Shown: positions 46,249 to 64,000 of the stretch, in pieces
How the letters are laid out: the number at the start of each line of letters is the position of its first letter
How positions within the stretch are numbered: position 1 is the stretch's first letter
Origin: Arctopsyche grandis
Lineage: Eukaryota > Arthropoda > Insecta > Trichoptera > Hydropsychidae
DNA: 64,000 nt
NCBI RefSeq assembly: GCF_051622035.1
Contig: NC_135356.1
Location: forward strand, 3,806,577 to 3,870,576
Reading direction: 5' to 3'
Position numbers and translations under genes: made by a program
The notes under the pieces: generated by a model
What the model was told of the DNA's origin: nothing
Database searches by the model: none
What the model saw: only the letters and a program-made list of their open reading frames with translations

Positions 46249-48926
46249 TTATGATTCATCCTCGTTGTCGTCAAATGATAGAGTGATTTTATTAACCTTC
46301 ATCGGTTTTTTCGACTTTCGTTTATCACTGTTTGACATTTCAGACATAGTTTTTGGCCGTGGCTTGAATACGACGGGCTCGTTCAGATCTGCTGGCTTAC
46401 TTTCTTTTTCTGAAAACCAAAATGTTTAAATTAATTCGGATCGCTTTTTAATACACATCTTGCGACAATCACAATATGCATACCTTCAGAAATTATTTTT
46501 TTCTCGACTTCAACCTCCTCTTTAGTCAAATCGCCAGGTTCTAATATGACAAGTTGTGGCTCTTCACTGTCATCGCTGGACAAGTTGTCCGGGCCGGTCG
46601 GTAATGTTTCAAACTGAAATCAAAGTATATCACATTAATAGTAAGACTGAATCAAATTCAATTTGGTTTTACAAACGGTTTCAGTACAAGAGAAGCATAA
46701 TAAAGCATAACCAGTAGCGTGGTCTAGTGGTGAATGTTGAATTATCTCGTACTTGATGTTACGAGTTCGATTCCCGCTAAGTCTCGCTATTGGCCAGACC
46801 TTGATTTGTCAAGGTCGACCGTTTCTTATCAGAATTTGCCAATTTTTTTGATTTAATAAACTAATTGAAATACTATCGCAGATAGTGTTAGACAAAAGAG
46901 ATCTAGAGAGAGAGACGGTCGTAGTACGCGTCGAACGTGATATAACAGAGAGCGTAAGAATAATGAAGGGAGTTCGGCAAGGATGTGTGCTATCACCGCT
47001 ACTGTTTAATTTATATTCAGAAAATATTATTGCTGAAGCCTTATTAATATTAGTAATTAATAACATTCGGTATGCGGATGATACAGTTCTACTGACCACC
47101 AACTTCCAACGACTTACACTGGACGCAGTTATTGTGCATAGCTCTAGGGCGGGGTTGAAGCTGAATACAAAAAAGACCAAATGGATGATATTCAGCAAGT
47201 CGGCGCACAATACGGTCATTTACAGATCAACAACAGCGTGGTGGAGAGAATGGATGGTTTTAGATATCGAAAAAGTGCAAAAAGCATTTCTTCGTTTTCT
47301 TTTTCGAAATCGTTGCTGCTGTCCCTGAATGTGATATTTTCCACCTTGGGGAGCGTAGATTATCGGATATTATTTTAACATATTTATCTGGCAACCTGCG
47401 CTGATCATTACTTTCTTAATTTGAATGTGATGTATGAGTGGAATCTTAATCTACTCTCTTCCATTTGGGCCTCGCTGTGATTTTATTTTTTATTCATATT
47501 TTGTTTTATTTTATTTTATTTTTTCTTTCTCCTTTGTACATTTTAATATACTATTTTAATTTTGTTCAGTGTAAACAAAGAATGGGATTTATGAATTTTA
47601 TTTTTGATTTTTACACTTTGGTTATTTTTTTTTTTTCTATCTGAATGATGTATTATTTGCCTTTTGTTACGTTTTTTTTTTTTTTTTTATTTTATTTTAC
47701 CATGTTTTCTGCTTTTGCTTTTTTCCTTTATTTACAGTTTACTTGTTTTTATATATTTTTCAAATGCAGGCCATTGTGGCGCATTTGGTTCTTCCTGTAA
47801 TGCCACAATGGTCCAAAACTATTAAATAAATAAATAAATCTTGGGTGCTATCTGGGTGAAACGTGTGAAAGTGGAAAGGAAATTCGAGTTAGAGTGGAGC
47901 GAGCGAGAGCTACATTTTTGAAATTGAAATTTTGAAAGTCCTAACCACACGTGATCTCAGTATAACACTCCGACTGAGACTTCTACGATGCTACGTTTTC
48001 AGCATCCTTCTGTATGGGACAGAAGCATGGACCCTGACGGATGCCATATGAAAGAAACTAGAGGCATTTGAGATGTGGACATACAGAAGGATGCTGAGAA
48101 TCTCATGGATGGTGCGTCGTATCAATGCCGAGGTGCTTTTGCCCTGATGGGAAAACATGTCGAAGTGCTCAAAAGTGTGAAAAGGCGTAAATTGGAGTAC
48201 TTCGGAGATGTGAACGAAAAATACGATCTCCTGCGCCTAATAATCCAGGGGAAAATCGTAGGCCAACGCAGTCGGAAACCATCATGGCTAAAGAATCTTC
48301 GGCAGTGGTACAGCCTAAGCACCCGAGCAGCAATGGAAAAAATAAGAATGGGACATCTAGTTGCCGACGTTCTAGAAGGACATGGCACATGAAGAAGAAT
48401 CAAATTAAACCAGGAAAAGCTTTCGGCGTATAAAAAAATGGCAATAGGTTTACAAGTAAAAAAAAAATGGAAAGCCCAACAGAAGCTTATCTTCCCATAT
48501 TGAAATATTTCATATATGAATTTCATCACGAAAATATCGATTAAGTGATGCACAGAAAAGTCTAGATGTATGAACTCAATAAAGATCAATTTTTCACCGA
48601 GTTAACTGCTATAGTTACATAGAATGAAACAATTTGGTGATGCTGAAACGTGTTTTGTAAGAGCGCAAAAGATCAGTATATCTCGACATATGTAGTAGTA
48701 AAAAGTTGGAGACGATTGCTTCAGGCTCTGCAGACAGCTCGAAGAACAACTCTTGTAGATGTAGATAGTATGCAAATAAATTCTAAATGATTCAATTCAT
48801 TAATAAAAGAATCTGACGAACCTTCGATTCGACGGTTGTGTCTTCCTTGTAGCCAGCATCCGACTTGAGTTTTTTCAAAAATGTTGGCTCGTCGGGCTTG
48901 ATGTACATCACGTTACGCTTAGACAT
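46249..48926 (-). CDS. KIAA1143: KIAA1143 homologue (DUF4604 family), complete, three exons
   Basis: Exons 48926-48822, 46613-46484 and 46409-46249 join with phases 0 and 1 to give 131 residues ending in TAA. The protein opens MSKRNVMYIKPDEPTFLKKL, continues with GYKEDTTVESK, has an acidic stretch followed by PQLVILEPGDLTKEEV, a lysine-rich segment, and ends ITLSFDDNEDES. These landmarks, in this order, match the vertebrate KIAA1143 family: MSKRN start, P-E-P-F-L, a G-Y-x-E-x-x-T-V-E-x-K block, Q-V-V-L-x-x-G-D-L-x-x-E-E-V, and a terminal L-S-F-D-x-E-D-E. Human KIAA1143 is slightly longer (about 154 residues). Function is unknown in the family; the highly charged, low-complexity composition suggests a disordered, probably nuclear protein (inference). 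Intron 2 (2.2 kb) carries a SINE head and two nested retrotransposons but the exons are intact. No poly(A) signal was clear; a (TA)n tract follows the stop. Confidence 0.93.
46708..46860 (+). mobile_element. SINE head and body fragment, different tRNA-like head
   Basis: AACCAGTAGCGTGGTCTAGT and ACGAGTTCGATTCCCGC resemble tRNA A and B boxes; then ATTGGCCAGACCTTGA and GACCGTTTCTTATCAGAATT match the common SINE body. Truncated at 46860, where the LINE fragment begins. In intron 2 of the KIAA1143 homologue. Confidence 0.7.
46862..47268 (+). pseudogene. Non-LTR retrotransposon reverse transcriptase fragment (RTE-like), 5' part
   Basis: The frame from 46885 reads VRIMKGVRQGCVLSPLLFNL, then NNIRYADDTVLLTT and AGLKLNTKKTKWM. 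These are the palm-domain blocks of a LINE reverse transcriptase, including the catalytic YADD. After a frame change it reads LQINNSVVERMDGFRY and stops at a junction at 47268, where a second retrotransposon is inserted. The matching continuation resumes at 47841. The N-terminal endonuclease is absent. It lies in intron 2 of the KIAA1143 homologue, in the opposite orientation. Confidence 0.85.
47269..47840 (+). mobile_element. 5'-truncated second retrotransposon inserted in the first
   Basis: Starts with DIEKVQKAFLRFLFRNR, the conserved C-terminal motif of Jockey/R1/CR1-like LINE polymerases (VQ+.FLR+L). A long T-rich 3' UTR follows, then a stem (GCCATTGTGGC... and GCCACAATGG) and a terminal (TAAA)n tail ending at 47839. 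Removing it rejoins the host LINE frame FRY|LGCYLGE exactly, so this is a clean insertion. A target duplication is at most the ambiguous ATC. Confidence 0.8.
47841..48395 (+). pseudogene. Non-LTR retrotransposon C-terminal fragment (RTE-like), 3' part
   Basis: Continues the fragment ending at 47268: LGCYLGETCESGKEIRVRVE, RLLRCYVFSILLYGTEAWTL, then YRRMLRISWMVRRINAE, YDLLRLIIQGKIVGQRSR and GHLVADVLEGHGT. This is the post-RT thumb and C-terminal region typical of insect RTE-like LINEs. Frame changes and internal stops show it is inactive. Confidence 0.8.
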
Positions 48927-48929
48927 CGT

Positions 48930-49730
48930 TGGAGAGGAAAAAGCTGCTGTGAATATGTAAAAAAATATTTAATACAGTACACAATCGATTATATATTTGA
49001 GGTTATGTACCAGACTGAGTAACAACTCAGTCACTTAATACATAGCCTGAAATAGACAATTATTAACAATATACGTGGATAATGTATAGCGATATATTTA
49101 TATATACATTTGATGGAAAAATATTGAATATATTAAATAGTCGGTACCAGACGTCCGATCGAGAAGAACGACTCGACCCAACTGATGTACGCCGTTGCCA
49201 GATAGCTTGTACATCGATGACCGTAACGCTCCACTGTACGGCCTTAGCCGAAATAATTATAAGTGATGATAAAATGTCAAATTTGTTGCGTTATTTCATA
49301 TTTATATTCACTATATGTATGTGACGGCTGTTTATTTAGTTTTTTTTAGGGAAAAACAATATGGTTTATGGAAGAATTCAATCGAATTTTATATTCCGAG
49401 GTATTTAATAAAATTTAATTCGACAATATTCTCTTACTATTGGCTACGTCCACACTACCAACATCTGCACCCGATATTTATGAATTAGTGTGGACGTAGC
49501 CATCCAGAACATTCGACGAAACCATTGTCAAACTACGTCGCTATAAATATAGTAAATTTTTCATCTCTAATGTGTTTCTATCTGATACACAACTTTAAAG
49601 TCATAATAAAAAGTGGTATATTTTTTGTTTAACTTTTCCATCTATATACATTGTAACGGTGGCCGTCACTGCATCGAATATCGAAAAATCGAAAATGTTC
49701 GTTTACCATGAATACATATGAAAAGCGAGT
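48930..49730. other. Region between the KIAA1143 homologue and the hairpin cluster
   Basis: Likely holds the KIAA1143-homologue promoter just above 48926. An inverted pair TGGCTACGTCCACACTA and TAGTGTGGACGTAGCCA (49440-49502) forms a small MITE-like hairpin. No gene seen. Confidence 0.5.
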
Positions 49731-49734
49731 AGTA

Positions 49735-49905
49735 TATTTATCAGTGGTGTGCGCTCTCCCCCCCCCCCCCCCCCGTCGTACAGCCTCACTTAATTTGCGC
49801 GAGCAGGATGCAAGAGGAACAGGCTTTTCCTCCCGTATCCTGCCTACATACATTGAGCAAGGCTGTATGACAAAAAGATAAATAATTTCACCGCATGCCA
49901 CTGAT
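49735..49905. mobile_element. hAT MITE copy with the GAGCAGGATAC core
   Basis: Ends CAGTGGTGTGCGCTC and CACCGCATGCCACTG match the MITE at 44132-44291. The centre holds a GCGCGAGCAGGATGCAAGAG arm and a long poly(C) run. Flanks are A/T-rich and only partly matching. Confidence 0.65.
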
Positions 49906-49917
49906 ATATATTATATA

Positions 49918-50257
49918 TGGGTCTACCTCACGGGCCGGAATGTGAAATTACCGAAAACGCAAATATCGGAAGGCAAAGATCGAAAATCGAAAGATCAAAA
50001 AAAAAGGGTGCATGGTAAACGGTACATACTCACTTAATTTGCGCGAGCAGGATACAACAGGAACAAGAGGAACAGGCTTTTCCTCTTGTTCCTGTTGTAT
50101 CCTGCTCGCGCAAATTAAGTGAGTATGTATGTGAGTATGTACCATTTACCATGCACCCTTTTTTTTTGATCTTTCGACTTAAGATCTTTCGATTTTCGAT
50201 CTTTGCCTTCCGATATTTGCGTTTTCGGTAATTTCACATTCCGGCTCGTCACGGAGA
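49918..50257. mobile_element. Foldback hairpin family copy 2
   Basis: Ends TGGGTCTACCTCACGGGCCG and CGGCTCGTCACGGAGAC. Arms hold GATCGAAAATCGAAAGATC, GGGTGCATGGTAAACGGTAC and GCGCGAGCAGGATACAACAG and mirror each other about 50080. A half copy (one arm) follows at 50284-50380. Confidence 0.85.
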
Positions 50258-50535
50258 CTGATTATATATACATAGTAACGTTAACCATGCACCCTTTTTT
50301 ATCTTTCGACTTAAGATCTTTCGATTTTCGATCTTTGCCTTTCTATATTTTCTTTTTCGATCTCCCGACTTTCGATGCCATGATGCAGACCCGCATTGTA
50401 CATATGTATGTATGGTATCCATATTCAGGACGATGATATGCGAATAATAAAAAAAAGTGTATCGGTCAGTAGATTTATTGGCAATATTTTATAATAAATA
50501 TGGATATACAAAAATAAAATAAAACATCTATTGAT

Positions 50536-58462
<7,927 letters not shown>

Positions 58463-59504
58463 CTGAAATGCAAAATTATATTACATACATATGTATATAG
58501 TTTCTTCGTATACACTTAGGATTTAGTATGGAAAGAGGGGGGAAAATGGAGTTGAACAGAAAAAAAAATTATTGCAAATTATTAAATGGCTGATTTAAAA
58601 ATAAAATGCAAGCATATTTTCTTACTACAAAGCTATTGAATTAATTCGATAATAACTTATTGGAAAAAATTCTGGCGTATCTTTTGTTATCTTGTTTTGA
58701 GTCACGACCCTTTATTTTGGGATTTTGGATAACAATAAATTGTGGGTAGTTAATGAAATTATCATACATATGTTTTAATGAGTAATTAATAATATATTGC
58801 GTTTTGAAAAAAAGGCACGATTATAATTGACATAAATACATTGACTTGTGTAATATATGTATGTATAATCGACATGCAAATAATATGCACATTGTGCATT
58901 CATTCTAATTGATTAGTTTAACTTAAAAGTTTCTAGCTGTATAACATATTCTATTCAATCAAGTTAAATGTTTTCAAACTGTTTGAGAATTCTAATAAAA
59001 AATGTATTATTCATTGAAAATTATATATGCAAAGACGCTATTCTGTGCATGTGTCCCAACGCTCGCTTCACATAATAAAAAAAAGACTAAACTTTGTGTA
59101 ATTTTATTCGTCGGCTCGTATAATGCGATAAATGATTACCATTTCAATTCCGATTTGAATTCCCATTTATATTCGGTTGCGATTCCCGATTTAGATTTAT
59201 TTTCCGATGTCAGTTCGGATTCCAATCGGAATCAGATTCCGAACTGAAATTTGAATGTCTTGAACTCTGAAAGCCACTATAGTGGCTTTCGGATATTCGG
59301 CTGCCAGCTCTGAAAGCCAGTATAGTGGCTTTGTTAAGCGACTACTTTGAAGCTTTATTTTTAATATTCATTGGCAAATTTTTGAAGGTTTTATTTTACA
59401 ATAGTGTACTTAAAGGATACGAGATGCTAGAAAATGTATAAATAGGATAATTACAATAAAGGGTTAGCGTCTATATTGTTTCTAAAAATATTTGAATTCT
59501 TTAC

Positions 59505-59563
59505 CTGCTTCTACATTTGAGTGCGCCGTTTTATTTGGGCAGTCGGTATCGATACATTGTGCT
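59505..59563 (-). other. Candidate upstream exon of the kelch gene
   Basis: A 59-nt segment bounded by a CCTTAG acceptor and a CAG|GTAAAG donor would encode AQCIDTDCPNKTAHSNVEA. Its donor phase (1) matches the acceptor phase of the first visible kelch exon at 58462. It has no start codon, so another exon would be needed. It lies next to a piggyBac remnant and may be chance. Confidence 0.25.
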
Positions 59564-59604
59564 CTAAGGAGGTATTTTCGGTGGGGTGACCAAAATTTTA
59601 CGAC

Positions 59605-60074
59605 GTGTTCGGTAATATTAGTGCATATGGAGAAATAATAAATACAAGTGTTGGCAACATTGAAATTTCAGTTTTTAAACTGTTAGTTAAAATCACATTT
59701 TCTATTCGTTACCTAATAGAAAACTTTCAAAACCTAGAAGCCTTCCAAAATGATTGTGATAATAATGAAAAAGATAGTGAAGGTGATATCAGAGATACAA
59801 ACAGTGATAATTGGTCGATTTTAAGTCATCATATTTTCAACTAAAAAATTTTTCGGTTGAAAATATGTTTTTTAGGAGTGTCTTCAAAAGAGATCGGTTT
59901 CTACAAATATTTCGGATATTACAACTCAAAAATAATAATGTAGAACACAATGGCTTTTTGAATCATTTAGATGCTGAATGCAGACAATTAATTATACCGT
60001 GCAGAGACATAGTGGTCGATGAGTTCGTCGTGAACTTCAAAGGCAAGATTTGTTTGAAAAGTGTAAAAAAATAG
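59605..60074 (+). pseudogene. piggyBac-type transposase remnant
   Basis: Two overlapping reading frames (59605-59844 and 59811-60074) together look like the early part of a PGBD/DDE_Tnp_1_7 transposase. The second frame reads ENMFFRSVFKRDRFLQIFRI, then an acidic/asparagine segment, then IIPCRDIVVDEFVVNFKGK, which is the family's 'RF..I...L' block followed by the first catalytic-region 'P....vDE....FKG' block. A frameshift separates the acidic N-terminal part from it, and the frame ends soon after. The remainder of the catalytic domain and the C-terminal zinc finger are absent, so it is dead. A 50-bp inverted repeat (59668-59720 and 60172-60226) flanks it. Confidence 0.75.
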
Positions 60075-60226
60075 TGATCAAAAACACCGTGTATCTGTTA
60101 AATCTAATATTTTCGTCTTTGCCCGCCTTCTGGGATGATCCAACTTTTTTTTTCGATGTATCCTACAAGTAGGTAACGAATAGAAAATATGATTTTAACT
60201 AACAGTTTAAAAACTAACCAATAGAC
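59668..60226. repeat. 50-bp inverted repeat around the piggyBac remnant
   Basis: The left arm (TTTTTAAACTGTTAGTTAAA through CTATTCGTTACCT) recurs as its reverse complement at 60172-60226 with about one mismatch. The left arm lies inside the transposase frame, so the right arm is an inverted copy of coding sequence, not a terminal repeat. Confidence 0.7.
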
Positions 60227-60714
60227 ACTTTATGAGGGTGGGTACGCATTAAAATACAATGAGTAAACAGACAATAGCTTTGCATCCTTGGACCCAAACT
60301 GCCTAACGAACTATAGGGTAGGTATGAAAACATTTCTATAGGCATATTTTAAAAGTTTCTAGTAATAAAACTCATTTATTATACAAAACTGCTGTCATAA
60401 ATAATACAAGAAATGTAGAACTTATCATTTAGTTCGATTTAGTAATTATGATGGTTTGAAATAATCGAGTTTAGTGACTATATTCGAAAAATGCTATCCC
60501 AAATCAACATCATGTTATTATGGTCACAATTGGAGACGAACAGATAGTCCCAAAATAACTGAGCATAATATTTATTTTTTATCTAAAAAAAAAAATTGCG
60601 TATTTTTTGCTAAAATTAATTCACCAATTTGATCTTCGACATAATTTAATAATATGAACAACTAAAATTAAAAAAAAAAATCATATAATTTTTTCCATCC
60701 TAGAGTAGACTAGT

Positions 60715-61240
60715 GGTGAAGTTAATAGAAATAGGAACTGAAATCGGAATAGAAAATGGAATTGGGAATCGGAAACGAAATCAGAATCGGGAATTCGACT
60801 TAAAATCGGAACTGAATTTAATTGGAAATGAAAAAGAATTCGGGAACAGAAACTGAAAAAGGAATTGAGAACCGGAACTGAAAAAGGAATCCGGAACCGG
60901 GACTGAAACAGAAATCGGGAATCGGAATTGAAAATGATTCGGGAACCGAAACTGAAAAAGGAATCCGATACAGAGACTGAAATAGGAATCGGAAATCGGA
61001 ATTGGAAATGAAAAAGGATTCGGGAATTGAAACTGATAAAGAAATCGGGATCCGGAACTGAAAAAGTAATCGAGATCTGGACATGAAAAGGAATCGGGAA
61101 CTTGAACTGAAAAAGGAATCCGGAACCGGAACTGAAAAATAAATCCAGAACCAGAACTGAAGAAGGAATCCGGATCTGGAAATGAAAAAAGAATCCGGAA
61201 CTGGAACTGAAAAAGTAATCGGGAAACGGAACCGAAATCG
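60715..61240. repeat. GGAATCGGAACTGAAA minisatellite
   Basis: Degenerate units such as GGAATCCGGAACCGGAACTG and AAAAAGGAATCGGGAAC repeat about every 30 bp for over 500 bp. The long minus-strand frame here is only the translated repeat. A short relative in the opposite sense is at 59140-59250. Confidence 0.85.
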
Positions 61241-61400
61241 TCTCATATAAAATTAGATAACGTCACGGATTCTTCCACCCAAATCTTACATACAAAGTCT
61301 CTTTCGAAATTATATATCAGATTAAGATATTATTATCGAGTTGCGATGAGTGCTGCGTTTTCATACAACGCAATGTGTCCAAAATGAAGTAAAAACTTAC

Positions 61401-62253
61401 GGTGCACGCATTTCGGCAATGGTCTATTCCAGGCACCACCAATACAGCGAATTGGAGTCAAAGAATTACGTTTTCCAGGGACGTGTTTCGCTTTACACGT
61501 GGGGTAAACGATAGTATCATTAATCATGTACTGATCACATCCTATTGGATTACCTCTGTAGAAACACTCGAGGTCAATACTCGGTTCGTAGATTGTGGGA
61601 CACATACCTGTGAAATGAAGTGCAAATTGAAAATGGAAATCAAGTGTACGTTTGATTCCATATTCCACGCAGAATTTATAATTGTTCGAACTCACTGGTC
61701 ATCTCAATGTTGCAACATACTTTAATATTCCCGCCGACTTGGCCACAGTAAGATTTGCCGTAAAAGTACGCACTACGTACTGATGGTAAATCACTGTTTT
61801 TCATTTCCATTATATGCGGGCAATCGATTTCGTACACGCACAAGCCTTCTTTGTCATCAGGTGTATTGCAAATGAACTCTAGAAATTAATTTTGATCGAT
61901 GTAAAAAGTAGCTTAAAGTTGTCCATTGACGGATACATTTGTCGGCAGACAAGTCAAAAATTTATTTATTTTTTCTATGAAGGGCTATTAGTTTTATTCT
62001 CAAGGCCCAGTGGAACCCCCCCAGCCGGCTCTGATCATCAATCCAATAAAATTGAATTTATTGTACATATAGATTAAGAGTCAAGCACCTCAATTAAAAA
62101 AGGTTGTGGCTACCTGCAAATAGCCACAACCATTAAAAAATTGAAAGTATATATTTGAAAGAAGGGAATGTACTCACCAATGGTATATCCAAAGGCAAAC
62201 ATAGTCATGAATATGACAACTAAATCTTGATAATAAAAATGGAACCTTCTCAT
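61401..62253 (-). CDS. Secreted clip-domain plus sushi (CCP) protein; modular serine protease N-terminal half
   Basis: Exons 62253-62178, 61878-61696 and 61607-61401 join with phase 1 at each junction. Exon 1 starts MRRFHFYYQDLVVIFMTMFA, a good signal peptide or signal anchor. Exon 2 holds a clip-type domain of six cysteines: C..GLC, DC, a YFYGKSYCG segment and a final VCC pair. Exon 3 is a sushi/CCP domain beginning MCPTIYEP with cysteines in CCP spacing and the GGAWNRPLPKCV ending. Clip and CCP modules sit ahead of the trypsin domain in arthropod immune and developmental proteases (ModSP-like), so an extracellular cascade role is inferred. Exon 3 ends at a strong donor (C|GTAAGT), but no catalytic His, Asp or Ser exon was recognised downstream before the kelch gene. 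If the donor is not used, the frame reads about 20 more residues to a stop, giving a short protease-less protein. An in-frame upstream ATG at 62430 is possible; 62253 was chosen because it puts the hydrophobic stretch close to the start. Confidence 0.8.
62102..62131. mobile_element. 30-bp minimal remnant of the MULE-like MITE, 9-bp target duplication
   Basis: Starts GGTTGTGGCTACCTGCA and ends GCAAATAGCCACAACC: the two termini of the MITE at 26902 fused with almost no interior. Perfect ATTAAAAAA repeats flank it at 62093-62101 and 62132-62140. It lies in intron 1 of the clip-sushi gene. Confidence 0.85.
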
Positions 62254-62515
62254 GTTTTCGTTTTTGCTTATATATGTAGTAGTCGTATTTAAAATTCGGG
62301 AACGGTGGAAACTCCCTTTGATGGATATTGGATCCACGTCAAAGGATATTTTGATAAGAAAATAATGGATCTTAGAATAACGATCAAACGGAATACAACT
62401 GCATAAAATTTTTACGGTGAAGCCTATCAATCGGTTTTAATTAAATTTCACGCTATGCAATTTCAATTTTAATGGATATCAAGCAATTTCACGCAATTTT
62501 ATTGAGTGTTTATAT

Positions 62516-62517
<2 letters not shown>

Positions 62518-62587
<70 letters not shown>
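62518..62587. repeat. (TA)n microsatellite
   Basis: About 70 bp of TA, some 260 bp upstream of the clip-sushi start codon. Confidence 0.97.
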
Positions 62588-62594
<7 letters not shown>

Positions 62595-62599
62595 TATAC

Positions 62600-64000
<1,401 letters not shown>

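Noticed and set aside
60818..61246. 142-residue Phe/Pro/Ser-rich minus-strand frame
   Set aside because: It is the translated GGAATCGGAACTGAAA minisatellite.

Overview
This is a strongly AT-rich animal nuclear window, most likely from an insect. It has spliceosomal GT..AG introns, a clip-domain protein (a domain class found essentially only in arthropods), and a repeat fraction typical of insects: hAT, piggyBac/TTAA, Tigger, Merlin/ISXO2-like and MULE-like DNA elements, non-LTR retrotransposons, and tRNA-headed SINEs. Long (TA)n tracts and scattered ACATACATATGTATGT-type words occur throughout. The order or species cannot be fixed from the sequence alone. No rRNA gene, functional tRNA gene, CRISPR array or bacterial operon was seen.

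Four host genes can be assembled exon by exon with matching splice phases. (1) A plus-strand gene of four visible exons (36966-39170) has a full C4HC3 PHD finger followed by a PWWP domain, the arrangement seen just ahead of SET in NSD/MES-4 histone methyltransferases; no SET exon was found. (2) A minus-strand three-exon gene (48926-46249) encodes a complete 131-residue homologue of the conserved KIAA1143 (DUF4604) family. (3) A minus-strand ten-exon BTB-BACK-Kelch gene (58462-50536) is complete except for its N-terminal start exon. (4) A minus-strand three-exon gene (62253-61401) gives a signal peptide, a clip domain and a sushi/CCP domain, like the front half of a modular serine protease; no protease exons were recognised.

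The first 36 kb hold no host gene that I can support. They are a repeat landscape: tRNA-headed SINEs including a chain of joined SINE heads (7.1-8.1 kb), a 315-bp tandem array (10.65-11.6 kb), a pair of long inverted arms 4 kb apart (15.1 and 20.5 kb), Merlin and non-LTR fragments (17-18.3 kb), an internally deleted Tigger (22.76-23.93 kb), a TTAA-flanked foldback (24.3-25.3 kb), a MULE-like MITE with a 9-bp target duplication (26.9-27.4 kb), and a cluster of hAT elements (30.4-35.15 kb) in which three insertions have perfect 8-bp target duplications. From 37.8 to 52.7 kb a hairpin family with a shared GAGCAGGATAC core recurs between and inside genes, and a 944-bp foldback begins 13 bp after the PHD-PWWP stop codon. 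The KIAA1143 second intron holds one retrotransposon inserted into another.

The four host genes share no obvious pathway. The most interesting material is the precisely bounded mobile DNA (nested hATs, a 30-bp minimal MITE, a foldback that has captured coding sequence) and the modular, possibly truncated, PHD-PWWP and clip-sushi genes.
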